From Bosea sp. BIWAKO-01 (GTDB lineage: Bacteria > Pseudomonadota > Alphaproteobacteria > Rhizobiales > Beijerinckiaceae), in assembly GCF_001748145.1 (NCBI RefSeq), contig NZ_BCQA01000001.1:744001-808000 (forward strand): a stretch of DNA of 64,000 bases, written 5' to 3'. Below are positions 35,483-44,480 of this stretch, in pieces. Each line of letters begins with the position of its first letter. Within the stretch, counting starts at the first letter, position 1. A program made the translations under genes and the position numbers. The notes below the pieces were generated by a model. That model saw nothing but the letters and a program-made list of their open reading frames with translations, had not been told where the DNA came from and ran no database searches.

Positions 35483-36418
35483 ATGTTCGGCTTGATCGAA
35501 GGCACAGGCGTCGAGGTTCTGGACCAGCGCTTCCACCGGGTCGTACCGGGCTCGGCGCGGGTCGAACGGCTGTGGACGGGGGCCCGCTGGTCCGAGGGGC
35601 CGGCCTGGTTTCCGGCCCATCGCAGCCTGGTCTGGTCCGACATCCCGAACAACCGCATGCTGCGCTATGACGAGGCGAGCGGCCAGGTCGGCATCTTCCG
35701 CCAGCCGGCACGGAACTCGAACGGCAATACGGTTGATCCGCAGGGCCGGCTCGTCACCTGCGAGCATGGCGGGCGTCAGGTGACCCGGACGGAACATGAC
35801 GGCTCGATCACCGTGCTTGCCGACAACTGGCAGGGCAAGCGGCTGAATTCCCCCAATGACGTCGTGGTGAAGTCCGACGGCTCGATCTGGTTCACCGACC
35901 CGGATTACGGCATCGGCAGCGACTATGAGGGCGACAAGGCGGATGGCGAGATCGGCCACTGCAACGTCTACCGCATCGATCCGGTCAGCGGCGCGCTCTC
36001 GATCGTCGCCGACGACTTCCTCAAGCCGAACGGCCTCGCCTTCTCGCTGGACGAGAGCGAGCTCTATATCGCCGATACGGGGGCGAGCCATGACCCGGAT
36101 GGGCCGCGCCATATCCGCAAATGCGCCGTGACGGGGGACGGCGCGTCGCTGGGCCGCTCTGAGATTTTCGCAACCTGCTCGGCCGGCCTGTTCGACGGCT
36201 TCCGGCTCGATGCCACCGGCCGCATCTGGACCAGCGCGGCGGACGGCGTGCATATCTATCACCCCGACGGCACCTTGATCGGCAAGGTGCTGATTCCCGA
36301 GATCGTCGCCAATGTCTGCTGGGGCGGCGCGAAGCTGAACCGCCTTTTCATCTGCGGCACGACATCACTCTACTCAGTGATGACCCACACCAATGGGGCG
36401 ACCTGGCCGAAGCGCTGA
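35483..36418 (+). CDS. SMP-30/gluconolactonase/LRE family lactonase
   Basis: 311 residues, start ATG at 35483 with GGAGAA upstream. A six-bladed beta-propeller Ca2+-dependent lactonase: EGPAWFPAHRSLVWSDIPNNRMLRYD (metal Glu), RNSNGNTVDPQGRLVTCEHGGRQVTR, LNSPNDVVVKSDGSIWFTDPDYGI (metal Asn/Asp), PNGLAFSLDESELYIADTG (metal Asn/Asp). Hydrolyses sugar lactones such as glucono- or xylonolactone. Same strand as the LysR gene, so possibly co-regulated; the actual sugar is unknown. Confidence 0.93.
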   Translation: MFGLIEGTGVEVLDQRFHRVVPGSARVERLWTGARWSEGPAWFPAHRSLVWSDIPNNRMLRYDEASGQVGIFRQPARNSNGNTVDPQGRLVTCEHGGRQVTRTEHDGSITVLADNWQGKRLNSPNDVVVKSDGSIWFTDPDYGIGSDYEGDKADGEIGHCNVYRIDPVSGALSIVADDFLKPNGLAFSLDESELYIADTGASHDPDGPRHIRKCAVTGDGASLGRSEIFATCSAGLFDGFRLDATGRIWTSAADGVHIYHPDGTLIGKVLIPEIVANVCWGGAKLNRLFICGTTSLYSVMTHTNGATWPKR

Positions 36419-36425
36419 ACCGCGC

Positions 36426-37490
36426 TCAACTCTGCGGCGGCTCCGACTTCATCCGGACCACCAGCAACGGCATGGCAAGGCCGAGCAGCATGAAGCGCGC
36501 AAGATGGTGCGCGCCGACATAGAGCGGGTCGAGCCCCATGGCGAAGGCAAGCATCGCCATCGCCTCCAGCCCTCCCGGCGCGAAGGCGGCCATTGCGCTG
36601 GCATAGGGCACGCCCGCAAGCCATGCGGCGGGCCAGGCGAAGGCGAAGGCCACCACCATCGAGACGAAGAAGGCGCCAATGGCGAGCGGGAATAGCCCGG
36701 CGATCTCGCCGCGCTTGAGGTTGGAGACGCGCCCGCCCATGGCCGCGCCCAACATGACCATCACCACCGTCGCGATCGCAGGCGGGAGCGTGCCATGGAC
36801 GACGCCAGCGCCATGCAGCACGGCACTGGCCATTGTTGCGCCAAGGATGAAGGGGGCGGTGACGCCGATGCGCTCGAAGATGAGCCCGGTGACCAGGGCC
36901 ACACCGAGAACCAGCGCCATATCCGGTGCGCTGGCGACGATCACTGCCGGCATTTGACCGGCGCTGCCATCGCTCAAGGCCCGCATCAGACTGGGCAGGA
37001 TCGCGACCAGGACGAGGATGCGGAAGAGCTGGATCACCGCGATGCGGCCAAGATTGGCCCCCTTGGCATGGGCAACGGCGATGACCGCCGACAGCGCCCC
37101 CGGCGCGGCGGCCAGCAGGGAATCGATCCAGGACCAGCGCGCGACATAACGCAGATAGGCGCCAGTGGTGAGCATGATGGCAGCGAGCGCGACGAACAGG
37201 ACCGCGAGCGAACCGGGATAGCGCGCCGTCGCCGCAAGCGCCTCGGGCGTCGCGGAGGAGCCGATCAGCACCCCCGACATCAGCATGGTCGCATCGAACC
37301 AGGGCTTGCGCAGATTGGGCAGGCGCTTGGCGACGCCGACGATCGAGACGATCAGCATCGAACCTGAGAGCCAGGCGGCCGGCACGTCGAACAGCGCGAA
37401 AAGGCCCCCGCCGAGTGCGGCGCAAGCGATCACGGCCGCTTCACGCGACAATGTCTTGAACCTGTAGGGGATGTAAGCCGGACCGGTCAT
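36426..37490 (-). CDS. AbrB-family (AbrB-duplication) membrane protein
   Basis: 354 residues, around ten hydrophobic segments arranged as two repeats, with the family signature FDVPAAWLSGSMLIVSIVG and FAPGGLEAMAMLAFAMGLDPLYVGAHHLARF near the C-terminus. Annotated as AbrB family transcriptional regulator in many databases, but it is a membrane protein, probably a transporter (members have been linked to ammonia or organic acid movement). Start set at ATG 37490; an upstream TTG frame to 37526 is less likely. Its stop is 8 nt from the convergent lactonase stop. Confidence 0.88.
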   Translation of the reverse strand: MTGPAYIPYRFKTLSREAAVIACAALGGGLFALFDVPAAWLSGSMLIVSIVGVAKRLPNLRKPWFDATMLMSGVLIGSSATPEALAATARYPGSLAVLFVALAAIMLTTGAYLRYVARWSWIDSLLAAAPGALSAVIAVAHAKGANLGRIAVIQLFRILVLVAILPSLMRALSDGSAGQMPAVIVASAPDMALVLGVALVTGLIFERIGVTAPFILGATMASAVLHGAGVVHGTLPPAIATVVMVMLGAAMGGRVSNLKRGEIAGLFPLAIGAFFVSMVVAFAFAWPAAWLAGVPYASAMAAFAPGGLEAMAMLAFAMGLDPLYVGAHHLARFMLLGLAMPLLVVRMKSEPPQS

Positions 37491-37609
37491 GTCACTCGGA
37501 GCAAGCGCCGAAGAGACACGACGCAAGGCCGATCAATGAACGCGGCGCGCAATCGGGTCAAACGAGGAGATGCTACCGCCGCGCAAGGCTGGCCTGCGCT
37601 CAGCGGGGC

Positions 37610-38800
37610 CTATGACGTCAGCGCTCTTTGCAGCCGCGCCACCGCCTCGACGAGATCGGACGATTTGCGCGCGAAGCAAAGCCGCAAGCCCGTCTCGCCT
37701 CCGGGACCGAAAGCGGTGCCCGGCGCCAGGCCGACATTGGCCTCGTCGACCAGTTCGATCGCCAGCGCGCGTGAATCTTCACGGCCGTCGACGTTGAAGA
37801 ACTGGTAGAAGGCGCCGTCCGGCGCGGTCAGCGAAACCCGGTTCGTCGCCTTCAGGCCTTCGAAGATGATCTTCCGGCCTTCGGTCGCACGCGCGATCTG
37901 CTCGGCGACGAAAGGCTCGCCCTCGGTGAGGGCGGCGATCGCGGCGCGCTGGACGAAGACCGGCGATCCCGAGGTCGAATACTGGATCAGGTTCTCGACC
38001 ACCTGGCCGAAGGCGGCCGGCACCTCGATCCAGCCGATGCGCCAACCCGTCATGGCCCAGTTCTTCGAGAAGGTCTGGACGAAGAGGACGCGATCCTCAG
38101 CTTCCATCACGTCGTGGAAGGAGGCTGCGCGCGGCGCCCCGCCATAGACGAAGCGGCCATAGATCTCGTCGGCGATGATCCAGATACCGTGCTTGCGAGC
38201 CAGGGAAAGCAACGCGGCCAACTCGTCCTTGGTCGCGGTCCAGCCGGTCGGGTTCGCCGGGGAATTGATGACGAGCGCGCGCGTCTTCGGCGTGATCGCC
38301 GCGGCGAGCTTGTCGAGATCGAGCGTGAAGCGGCCGTGCTCCAGATCCATCGGCACGCAGACGGCCCTGGCTCCCGCCACGCCGATGGCCGCGGCGAAAT
38401 TGGGCCAGGCCGGCGTCGGAATCACGAGTTCGTCGCCAGGTCCGGCGATCATCCGGACGGCGATCTGAACGGACTGCATGCCCGATCCGGTGACGAAGAA
38501 GCGGTCGGCCGAAAGCGGCTGGCCGTAAAGCGCCGTGTGGTAGCGCGCGAGCGCCTCGCGCAGTTCCGGAATGCCGCGCTGCCAGGTGTAGAAGGTCTCG
38601 CCATCGGCCAATGACTTGTTGGCGGCCCGGACGATGAAATCGGGCGTCGAGAGATCGCCCTCGCCGACCCAGAGCGGGATCAGGCCGGGCTTCAGCCGGC
38701 CGTGATTGACCACCTCGACGATGCCGCTTTCGGGCGCGTTACGGGCCTCTGGCCTCAACTCGGCAATCAGGCTGGCGCCCGGCAGCGTGCTCGTCGTCAT
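37610..38800 (-). CDS. Pyridoxal-phosphate-dependent aminotransferase (class I/II)
   Basis: 396 residues, fold-type I aminotransferase. The PLP Lys is near residue 246 in QTFSKNWAMTGWRIGW; other motifs are PANPTGWTATKDELAALL, IIADEIYGRFVYGG and the C-terminal RLCFARKSSDLVEA with the carboxylate-binding Arg. GAGGT sits before the ATG. The sequence resembles aspartate/aromatic-type subgroup Igamma enzymes; substrate not assignable. Stands on its own between the AbrB-type gene and mscL, all on the minus strand. Confidence 0.93.
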   Translation of the reverse strand: MTTSTLPGASLIAELRPEARNAPESGIVEVVNHGRLKPGLIPLWVGEGDLSTPDFIVRAANKSLADGETFYTWQRGIPELREALARYHTALYGQPLSADRFFVTGSGMQSVQIAVRMIAGPGDELVIPTPAWPNFAAAIGVAGARAVCVPMDLEHGRFTLDLDKLAAAITPKTRALVINSPANPTGWTATKDELAALLSLARKHGIWIIADEIYGRFVYGGAPRAASFHDVMEAEDRVLFVQTFSKNWAMTGWRIGWIEVPAAFGQVVENLIQYSTSGSPVFVQRAAIAALTEGEPFVAEQIARATEGRKIIFEGLKATNRVSLTAPDGAFYQFFNVDGREDSRALAIELVDEANVGLAPGTAFGPGGETGLRLCFARKSSDLVEAVARLQRALTS

Positions 38801-38921
38801 CGGCTTCGACCTCGCAAGTTCAATGCCTCACCTTTAGCCGAAGCGGCGGGCGGGAAGCATGAAATCGCGAGATCGGGTCGATCGCTCGCGGTGATGAATT
38901 GCCCGCGAGCGGTGAGCGAAG

Positions 38922-39341
38922 TCAGGCGTTCTTCTGCTTCAGCAAATCGCGGATTTCGGCGAGAAGCACGACGTCCTGCGACGGGGGCGCCGGCTCGGCC
39001 GGGGCTGCCTTCTGGTCCCGCTTCACCCGGTTGATGCCCTTCACGACCAGGAACAAGGCAACGGCGATGATCAGGAAATTGATGGCGGCAGTGACGAAGC
39101 TGCCATAGGCGAACACAGCGCCCTGCTTCCTGGCCTCGGACAGGATCGGGCTGGTGACCGCACTATTGAGGCCGAAGAAGTAATTGGAGAAATCGAGACC
39201 GCCCAGCGCGCCGAAGATCGGCATGATGATGTCGCTGACGAGAGAGTCGACGATCCTGCCGAAGGCCGCGCCGATGACCACGCCGATGGCGAGGTCGATG
39301 ACGTTGCCCTTCATCGCAAATTCTTTGAATTCCTTCAGCAT
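38922..39341 (-). CDS. mscL: Large-conductance mechanosensitive channel MscL
   Basis: 139 residues, two transmembrane helices, homopentameric osmotic safety valve. The start [44 protein letters not shown] is diagnostic, and the second helix is [24 protein letters not shown] charged cytoplasmic helix [16 protein letters not shown] ends the protein. AAGGGGCAGGG precedes the ATG at 39341; an open frame to 39377 exists but the homologues start here. Confidence 0.97.
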   Translation of the reverse strand: MLKEFKEFAMKGNVIDLAIGVVIGAAFGRIVDSLVSDIIMPIFGALGGLDFSNYFFGLNSAVTSPILSEARKQGAVFAYGSFVTAAINFLIIAVALFLVVKGINRVKRDQKAAPAEPAPPSQDVVLLAEIRDLLKQKNA

Positions 39342-39669
39342 TGCCCTGCCCCTTCGCCACGGGATGATCGGCTTCACGCCGATCGGACGGCGTGCGCGGA
39401 TGTCGCAGGCTAATTGAGAGTTGCAACGGTTAGAAGCCCGTCAGGGCGCCGCCCCTTGGTCAGTGCACAGTCTTGGCCCGGGTTGAACGGGCGACAGCAC
39501 GATGCCGCAGCGCAACAGCCGGGCAATATTCGCCCGCGCCCAATGGATATCCGCCAGTCCAAGACCTCGCGAGATCAACAGCTTAGACAGAGCCTCGGCC
39601 TAAAGCCGCATCGCGCTCGGCGTGCACATGCACTAGGCTGCGCTGCTGCCGCTCTGGCATGGAGGCAAG
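39342..39669. other. 328-bp divergent intergenic region between mscL and the transporter-kinase gene
   Basis: No convincing reading frame, repeat or terminator. It should hold the promoters of both genes. Besides the SD GGAGG just before 39670 I can identify nothing specific. Confidence 0.5.
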
Positions 39670-42600
39670 ATGATCCCGGCCTGGTCCGTCGTTCTGGTCG
39701 CGCTCGGCTATCTCTGCGTGCTGTTTGCCATCGCTCACGCTGCCGATACGTTCGGCCGCAAGCTGATGGGCGGGCCAGCGCGCACGACGATCTATGCGCT
39801 GGCGCTCGGCGTCTACTGCACCTCCTGGACCTTCTACGGCTCCGTCGGCTTCGCCAATCGCGCCGGCTTCGATTTCCTCGGCATCTATGTCGGGCCGATC
39901 CTGGTCATCGGCTTCGGCTATCGGTTCGTCACGCGTATCGTCGAGATCGCCAAGTCGCAGAACATCACCTCGATCGCGGATTTCGTCGGCGCGCGCTACG
40001 GCAAGAGCGAGCGGGTTGCCGCTCTCGTCTGTCTCGTCGCCGTGATCGGCGCACTGCCCTACATAGCCTTGCAGCTCAAGGCCGTCGCGAATTCACTCTC
40101 GGTATTCCTGACCGCAACCGGCGGGAAGGCGCTGACGCCGGATGTCCCGGTCCTCAGCGACCTCGCCTTCCTCGTCGCCATGGTGCTCGCCGGCTTCGCC
40201 TGTGCCTTCGGCACGCGCCATATCGACGCGACCGAGCATCAGGACGGGCTGGTCCTGGCGATTGCGGCGGAATCGCTGGTCAAGCTGGTGGCGTTTCTCG
40301 CACTCGGAATCTTCGTCGCCTACGGCCTGTTCGATGGTTTCGGGGACCTCCTCGCCCAGGCAGCGAAGATGCCGGACGGGGCGCCTCCGATCTGGGAGCG
40401 GACCTCGAGCTGGCCGACCTTCCTGACGCTGACGTTGCTCTCCTCCTTCGCCGCGCTGCTGTTGGCACGGCAATTCCACATGACGATCGTCGAGAACCGG
40501 GATCCGGGCGACGTCCGCCGCGCCGCCTGGATGTTTCCGCTCTATCTCGTCCTGATCAATCTCTTCGTGCTGCCGCTGGCGGCGGCGGGCGAGTTGCTGA
40601 TGCCGGGAAGCGGCATCGATCGCGACATGACCGTGCTGCTGCTGCCGCTGGAGCGGGGTGCAGGCTTGCTCGCGCTGTTCGTCTTCATCGGCGGGCTCTC
40701 CGCCGCGACCGCGATGGTGATCGTCGCGTCGGTCGCGCTCGCCATCATGATCTCCAACCATCTCGTCATGCCGCTGCTGGTCCGCGGTCGTGGCCTGCTG
40801 GCCGACCCGGACCGAGCCATCCCGAGATCGCTGCGTTCCGGCCCGACCGGCGGCGACCTCGGTTCGCAGGTCGTGATCATCCGGCGCTTCGCCATCCTCG
40901 CCGTGATCCTGATGGGCTATGCCTATTACCGAGCGGCGGGTGAAGCGGCGCTGGTCTCGATCGGGCTCCTGTCCTTTGCGGCAACCGCACAGATCGCGCC
41001 GGCATTCTTCGGCGGATTGCTCTGGCGGCGCGGCACCGCGCTCGGCGCCGTCGCGGGCTTGACGGCAGGCACGCTGACCTGGGCCTACACGCTGCTGGTC
41101 CCCAGCCTCGCATACCCCACCAGCGTCTGGAGCGAGATCGTGGCCAAGGGGCCGCTGGGCATCACCTCATTGCGGCCGGAAGCCCTGCTCGGCCTCGATC
41201 TGCCGGCCCTGCCACACGGCGTGTTGTGGAGCCTCGGCCTCAACCTTCTCTGTTATGTCGGCTTCTCCCTGCTGCGACCGGCCAATGCCATGGAGCGCCT
41301 GCAGGCCAACTCCTTCGTCACGTCCGACCGCGCAACGATGGCCCAGTCCTTCTCGCTCTGGCGGTCCAGCGTCACGGAGGCCGAGCTGCAGTCGACCATC
41401 GGCCGCTATCTCGGCCAGGAGCGGACGCAGCGCGCATTCGAGGGCTTCTCCATCGGGCGTGGCGAGGTTGCCAGCAGCAGCAATCGCGAGGCCGACATCC
41501 ACATGCTGCGCTTCGGCGAGCATCTGCTCTCGTCGGCCATCGGCGCGGCATCCTCGCGGCTTGTGCTTTCCCTGCTGCTGCGCCGCCGGAACCTGTCGAC
41601 GGAAGCCGCCTTCAAACTGCTCGATGATGCTTCGGCAGCCCTGCAATATAATCGCGATATTCTGCAGCACGGTCTCGACCATGCCGGCCAGGGCATCACC
41701 GTGCTGGACCGGGACCTGCGGCTGCTCGCCTGGAACCAGGCCTTCATCGAGCTCTATGATCTGCCGCAGTCGCTGGTGCGGTTCGGCACCGGGCTCGACG
41801 AGATCGTCCGCTTCAACGCTGCCCGCGGCGCCTATGGCGATGGCGAGCAGGATGAGTTGATGGCCGCGCGGCTCGAGAGCTTTGTCAATGACCGCGAGCC
41901 CGTCCGGCTCAAGCTTTTTCCCTCGACCAAGGTCATTGAGATCCGCTCGAATCCGCTCCCCGACGGCGGCCTGGTGACGACCTATACCGACATCACCGAG
42001 ACCGTCGCCGCGCATGAAGAACTCGAGCGGACCAATGAGAGTCTCGAGCGACGCGTCGCCGAACGCACCGAGGAAATTCTCCACGTCAACGCCGAGCTTC
42101 AGCGCGCCAAGGCCGAAGCCGAGGAGGCGAATGCGTCCAAGACGCGCTTTCTGGCCGCCGCCAGCCACGACCTGCTGCAACCCCTCAATGCCGCGAGGCT
42201 CTATGCGACGGCACTGGTCGAGCGTGACCGGATCGCCACCAGCCCCGAGCTGGCTGAGAATATCGATGCGTCGCTGGACGCGGTCGAGGAAATCCTGACG
42301 GCACTGCTGGAGATCTCGCGTCTCGACGGGGGCGCACTCAAACCGGAACTGACCAGTTTCAGGCTCGACGAACTGATGCGCCAACTCCAGCGCGAATTCG
42401 AGCCGAGCGCTCAGGAACGAGGCCTGCAACTGGTGTTTTCGCCCAGTTCCGTCGCCCTGCGCTCGGACCGGCGCCTGCTGCGCCGGCTGCTGCAGAACCT
42501 GATATCGAACGCGATCAAGTACACGCCGAACGGGAAGGTCCTGGTCGGCTGCCGCCGCCGCGGCAATCAGGTTTCGATCGAGGTACTCGATACCGGCCTC

Positions 42601-43233
42601 GGGATTCCTGCCAGCAAGCAGAAGACGGTGTTTCGCGAGTTCCAACGGCTCGATCAGGGGGCCAGGGTCGCCCGTGGCCTCGGGCTCGGGCTTTCAATCG
42701 TCGAACGCATCTCCCGCACGCTCGACCACAAGCTCACCCTGATCTCCACGCCAGGGCGCGGAACGCGGTTCTCGGTCATGGTGCCGCGCACGGCGCCGCT
42801 CCCGGCCATGGCGACCAGCAGTACCCCGCCCCCGACGCCTGCGGGGCAATTGGCCGGTCTCAAGCTCCTGGCGATAGACAACGAACCGACGATCCTCGAT
42901 GGGATGAAGCGCCTGCTCGAAGGATGGGGCTGTGCCGTCGCAACCGCGCCCGGCCTGGACGAAGCGCTTGCGCAGGTTCAGGCCCACGGCATGCCGGACG
43001 TGATCATCGCCGACTACCATCTCGACCATGGCGACGGGCTGAGCGCGATCGCGGCCTTGCGCGATCGTTCCGCCAGGCGCGTTCCCGCGATCCTGCTGAC
43101 AGCCGATCGCTCGCCGCAGGTGCGGGAGGCGGCCGCGGCCTTCGACGTTCATATCCTCAACAAGCCGCTGAAACCCGGAGCCCTCCGAGCCCTGCTTGCG
43201 CAATGGCGCGCGATGCGTCTCGCCGCTGAATAG
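39670..43233 (+). CDS. SSF-transporter-domain hybrid histidine kinase with C-terminal receiver (CbrA-like)
   Basis: 1187 residues. Residues ~1-530 resemble a sodium/solute symporter (PutP/SSF) with about 13 helices: IYALALGVYCTSWTFYGSVG, SIADFVGARYGKS, LPYIALQLKAV. A STAC-type linker (~540-650), a PAS domain (~660-775; LQHGLDHAGQGITVLDRDLRLLAWNQAF) and a coiled coil follow. The kinase core has the H-box ASHDLLQPLNAAR with His833 and an ATPase domain (NLISNAIKYTPNG, DTGLGIPASKQ, GLGLGLSIVERI). A receiver (LKLLAIDNEPTIL, Asp1115 in ADYHLDHG) ends it. CbrA-type proteins couple nutrient transport to signalling. No response-regulator partner adjoins. SD GGAGG. Confidence 0.92.
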   Translation: MIPAWSVVLVALGYLCVLFAIAHAADTFGRKLMGGPARTTIYALALGVYCTSWTFYGSVGFANRAGFDFLGIYVGPILVIGFGYRFVTRIVEIAKSQNITSIADFVGARYGKSERVAALVCLVAVIGALPYIALQLKAVANSLSVFLTATGGKALTPDVPVLSDLAFLVAMVLAGFACAFGTRHIDATEHQDGLVLAIAAESLVKLVAFLALGIFVAYGLFDGFGDLLAQAAKMPDGAPPIWERTSSWPTFLTLTLLSSFAALLLARQFHMTIVENRDPGDVRRAAWMFPLYLVLINLFVLPLAAAGELLMPGSGIDRDMTVLLLPLERGAGLLALFVFIGGLSAATAMVIVASVALAIMISNHLVMPLLVRGRGLLADPDRAIPRSLRSGPTGGDLGSQVVIIRRFAILAVILMGYAYYRAAGEAALVSIGLLSFAATAQIAPAFFGGLLWRRGTALGAVAGLTAGTLTWAYTLLVPSLAYPTSVWSEIVAKGPLGITSLRPEALLGLDLPALPHGVLWSLGLNLLCYVGFSLLRPANAMERLQANSFVTSDRATMAQSFSLWRSSVTEAELQSTIGRYLGQERTQRAFEGFSIGRGEVASSSNREADIHMLRFGEHLLSSAIGAASSRLVLSLLLRRRNLSTEAAFKLLDDASAALQYNRDILQHGLDHAGQGITVLDRDLRLLAWNQAFIELYDLPQSLVRFGTGLDEIVRFNAARGAYGDGEQDELMAARLESFVNDREPVRLKLFPSTKVIEIRSNPLPDGGLVTTYTDITETVAAHEELERTNESLERRVAERTEEILHVNAELQRAKAEAEEANASKTRFLAAASHDLLQPLNAARLYATALVERDRIATSPELAENIDASLDAVEEILTALLEISRLDGGALKPELTSFRLDELMRQLQREFEPSAQERGLQLVFSPSSVALRSDRRLLRRLLQNLISNAIKYTPNGKVLVGCRRRGNQVSIEVLDTGLGIPASKQKTVFREFQRLDQGARVARGLGLGLSIVERISRTLDHKLTLISTPGRGTRFSVMVPRTAPLPAMATSSTPPPTPAGQLAGLKLLAIDNEPTILDGMKRLLEGWGCAVATAPGLDEALAQVQAHGMPDVIIADYHLDHGDGLSAIAALRDRSARRVPAILLTADRSPQVREAAAAFDVHILNKPLKPGALRALLAQWRAMRLAAE

Positions 43234-43251
43234 CGGGGGGACCTGCCCCGC

Positions 43252-43812
43252 TCAGCGCTCGGCGGCACCGGCCTGGCGCATCGCCTCCTCCGAGGCGAGA
43301 AAGGCCGCGACCTCGGCGCTCTGCGGCGGGCTATCAGTGCTGATTCCGATATCCGCGAGAATGCGGTCCACCGGCACGTAGCTCCTGGTCGCACGATCGT
43401 AGAGGGCAGCCCGCACCAGCGCCACGGCCGCGACGATCTCCGTGCCGTCCCGCCCCCGGCTGAGAATGCGATGCTGCATCACAAGCCAGTTCTCGGTCCA
43501 GCACAGGATCCGGGTCTCCAGCGCGAAGGGGCGGAACAGGCGCAATTCACGCCTGAAACGAATGGTCCCCGCATTGACCACCGGCACCCAGCCCTCACGC
43601 AGCACCGTGCGCCAAAGCCCGGTACGCAGCATCAGGTCGGTCCGCCCGAGATCCATGAGACTCCAGTAGCGGCCATTGTTCATGTGCAGGCTGGTGTCGA
43701 GATCGTGAAACCAGACGCGGAACGGCAGGACCGACATGTCGAAAGGTGGCTTCAGCCTGGATCGGAAGGGCGTGGTGACAAGAAGCCAGAGCAGGCGCAG
43801 CCAGAGGTTCAT
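43252..43812 (-). CDS. Acyl-CoA thioesterase-like hotdog protein (THEM6 type)
   Basis: 186 residues starting at MNLWLRLLWLL, with a hydrophobic N-terminal segment that could anchor it to the membrane. Hotdog thioesterase features are FHDLDTSLHMNNGRYWSLMDLGRTDLML (4-hydroxybenzoyl-CoA-thioesterase-like D-x-x-x-H-x-N-N) and RFRRELRLFRPFALETRILCWTENWLVMQHRI. The family includes THEM6 and FcbC-like enzymes. An upstream frame to 43935 is rejected. Divergent from the tyrosine phosphatase gene, 120 bp apart. Confidence 0.88.
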   Translation of the reverse strand: MNLWLRLLWLLVTTPFRSRLKPPFDMSVLPFRVWFHDLDTSLHMNNGRYWSLMDLGRTDLMLRTGLWRTVLREGWVPVVNAGTIRFRRELRLFRPFALETRILCWTENWLVMQHRILSRGRDGTEIVAAVALVRAALYDRATRSYVPVDRILADIGISTDSPPQSAEVAAFLASEEAMRQAGAAER

Positions 43813-43933
43813 GCAGGCTCCTGTGGAGTGTCGCCGTCGGACGGCACGCGCCGTTCCCGATGTCGCGACGATTGGCCATATCATCGTCACCGACTCGCGC
43901 CACTCTTTCGCACGCCCTGCAGCGGAACTCGCC

Positions 43934-44446
43934 ATGCCGACACTTCATGTTTCGTCCCTCGCCCGGCTTCACGAGACGGTCGCATCGGTCGGTGCGAGCC
44001 ATGTCGTGACCTTGATCAACGTCAACACGGTCGTGGAACGCCCGGCCGGCATTCTGCCCGAGCGGCATCTCTTCATCGGCATGTCGGACATCACGGCGCC
44101 ACTGGACGGGCATGTCCTGCCCGACGAGGACCATGTCCAGCGCTTCCTGAGCTTCATCCGCGACTGGGACCGCGCTGCCCCGATCGTCTTTCACTGCTGG
44201 GCGGGCATCAGCCGCTCGACCGCGGCGGCCTATATCGCAACCTGCGCCCTGCGGCCCCAGCGTGACGAGGCGGAGATTGCGCTTGCGCTACGCAGCGCAT
44301 CTCCCTCGGCCACGCCCAATGCCCGGCTCGTCTCGATCGCAGACCAGATCCTGGGACGCTCCGGCCGCATGACAACGGCGATCGAGAGCATCGGCCGGGG
44401 CGCGGACGCGTTCGAAGGCACACCGTTCCGCATCGATCTCGATTGA
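43934..44446 (+). CDS. Tyrosine-phosphatase-like protein (CX5R)
   Basis: 170 residues. The phosphate-binding loop FHCWAGISRSTAAAY has His87, the nucleophile Cys88 and Arg94, the pattern of cysteine-dependent protein tyrosine/dual-specificity phosphatases. The start at 43934 (MPTLHVSSLARLHETV) is chosen because upstream sequence is basic and unlike the family. A general acid Asp could be within SDITAPLDGH or DEDHVQ. These compact bacterial proteins are uncharacterised; the target could be a protein, an inositol phosphate or a nucleotide. Followed 34 nt later by the NadQ-like gene. Confidence 0.85.
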   Translation: MPTLHVSSLARLHETVASVGASHVVTLINVNTVVERPAGILPERHLFIGMSDITAPLDGHVLPDEDHVQRFLSFIRDWDRAAPIVFHCWAGISRSTAAAYIATCALRPQRDEAEIALALRSASPSATPNARLVSIADQILGRSGRMTTAIESIGRGADAFEGTPFRIDLD

Positions 44447-44480
44447 GGCGGCGCCGGGCTTGCTGCATCGTGGTGGCGAC

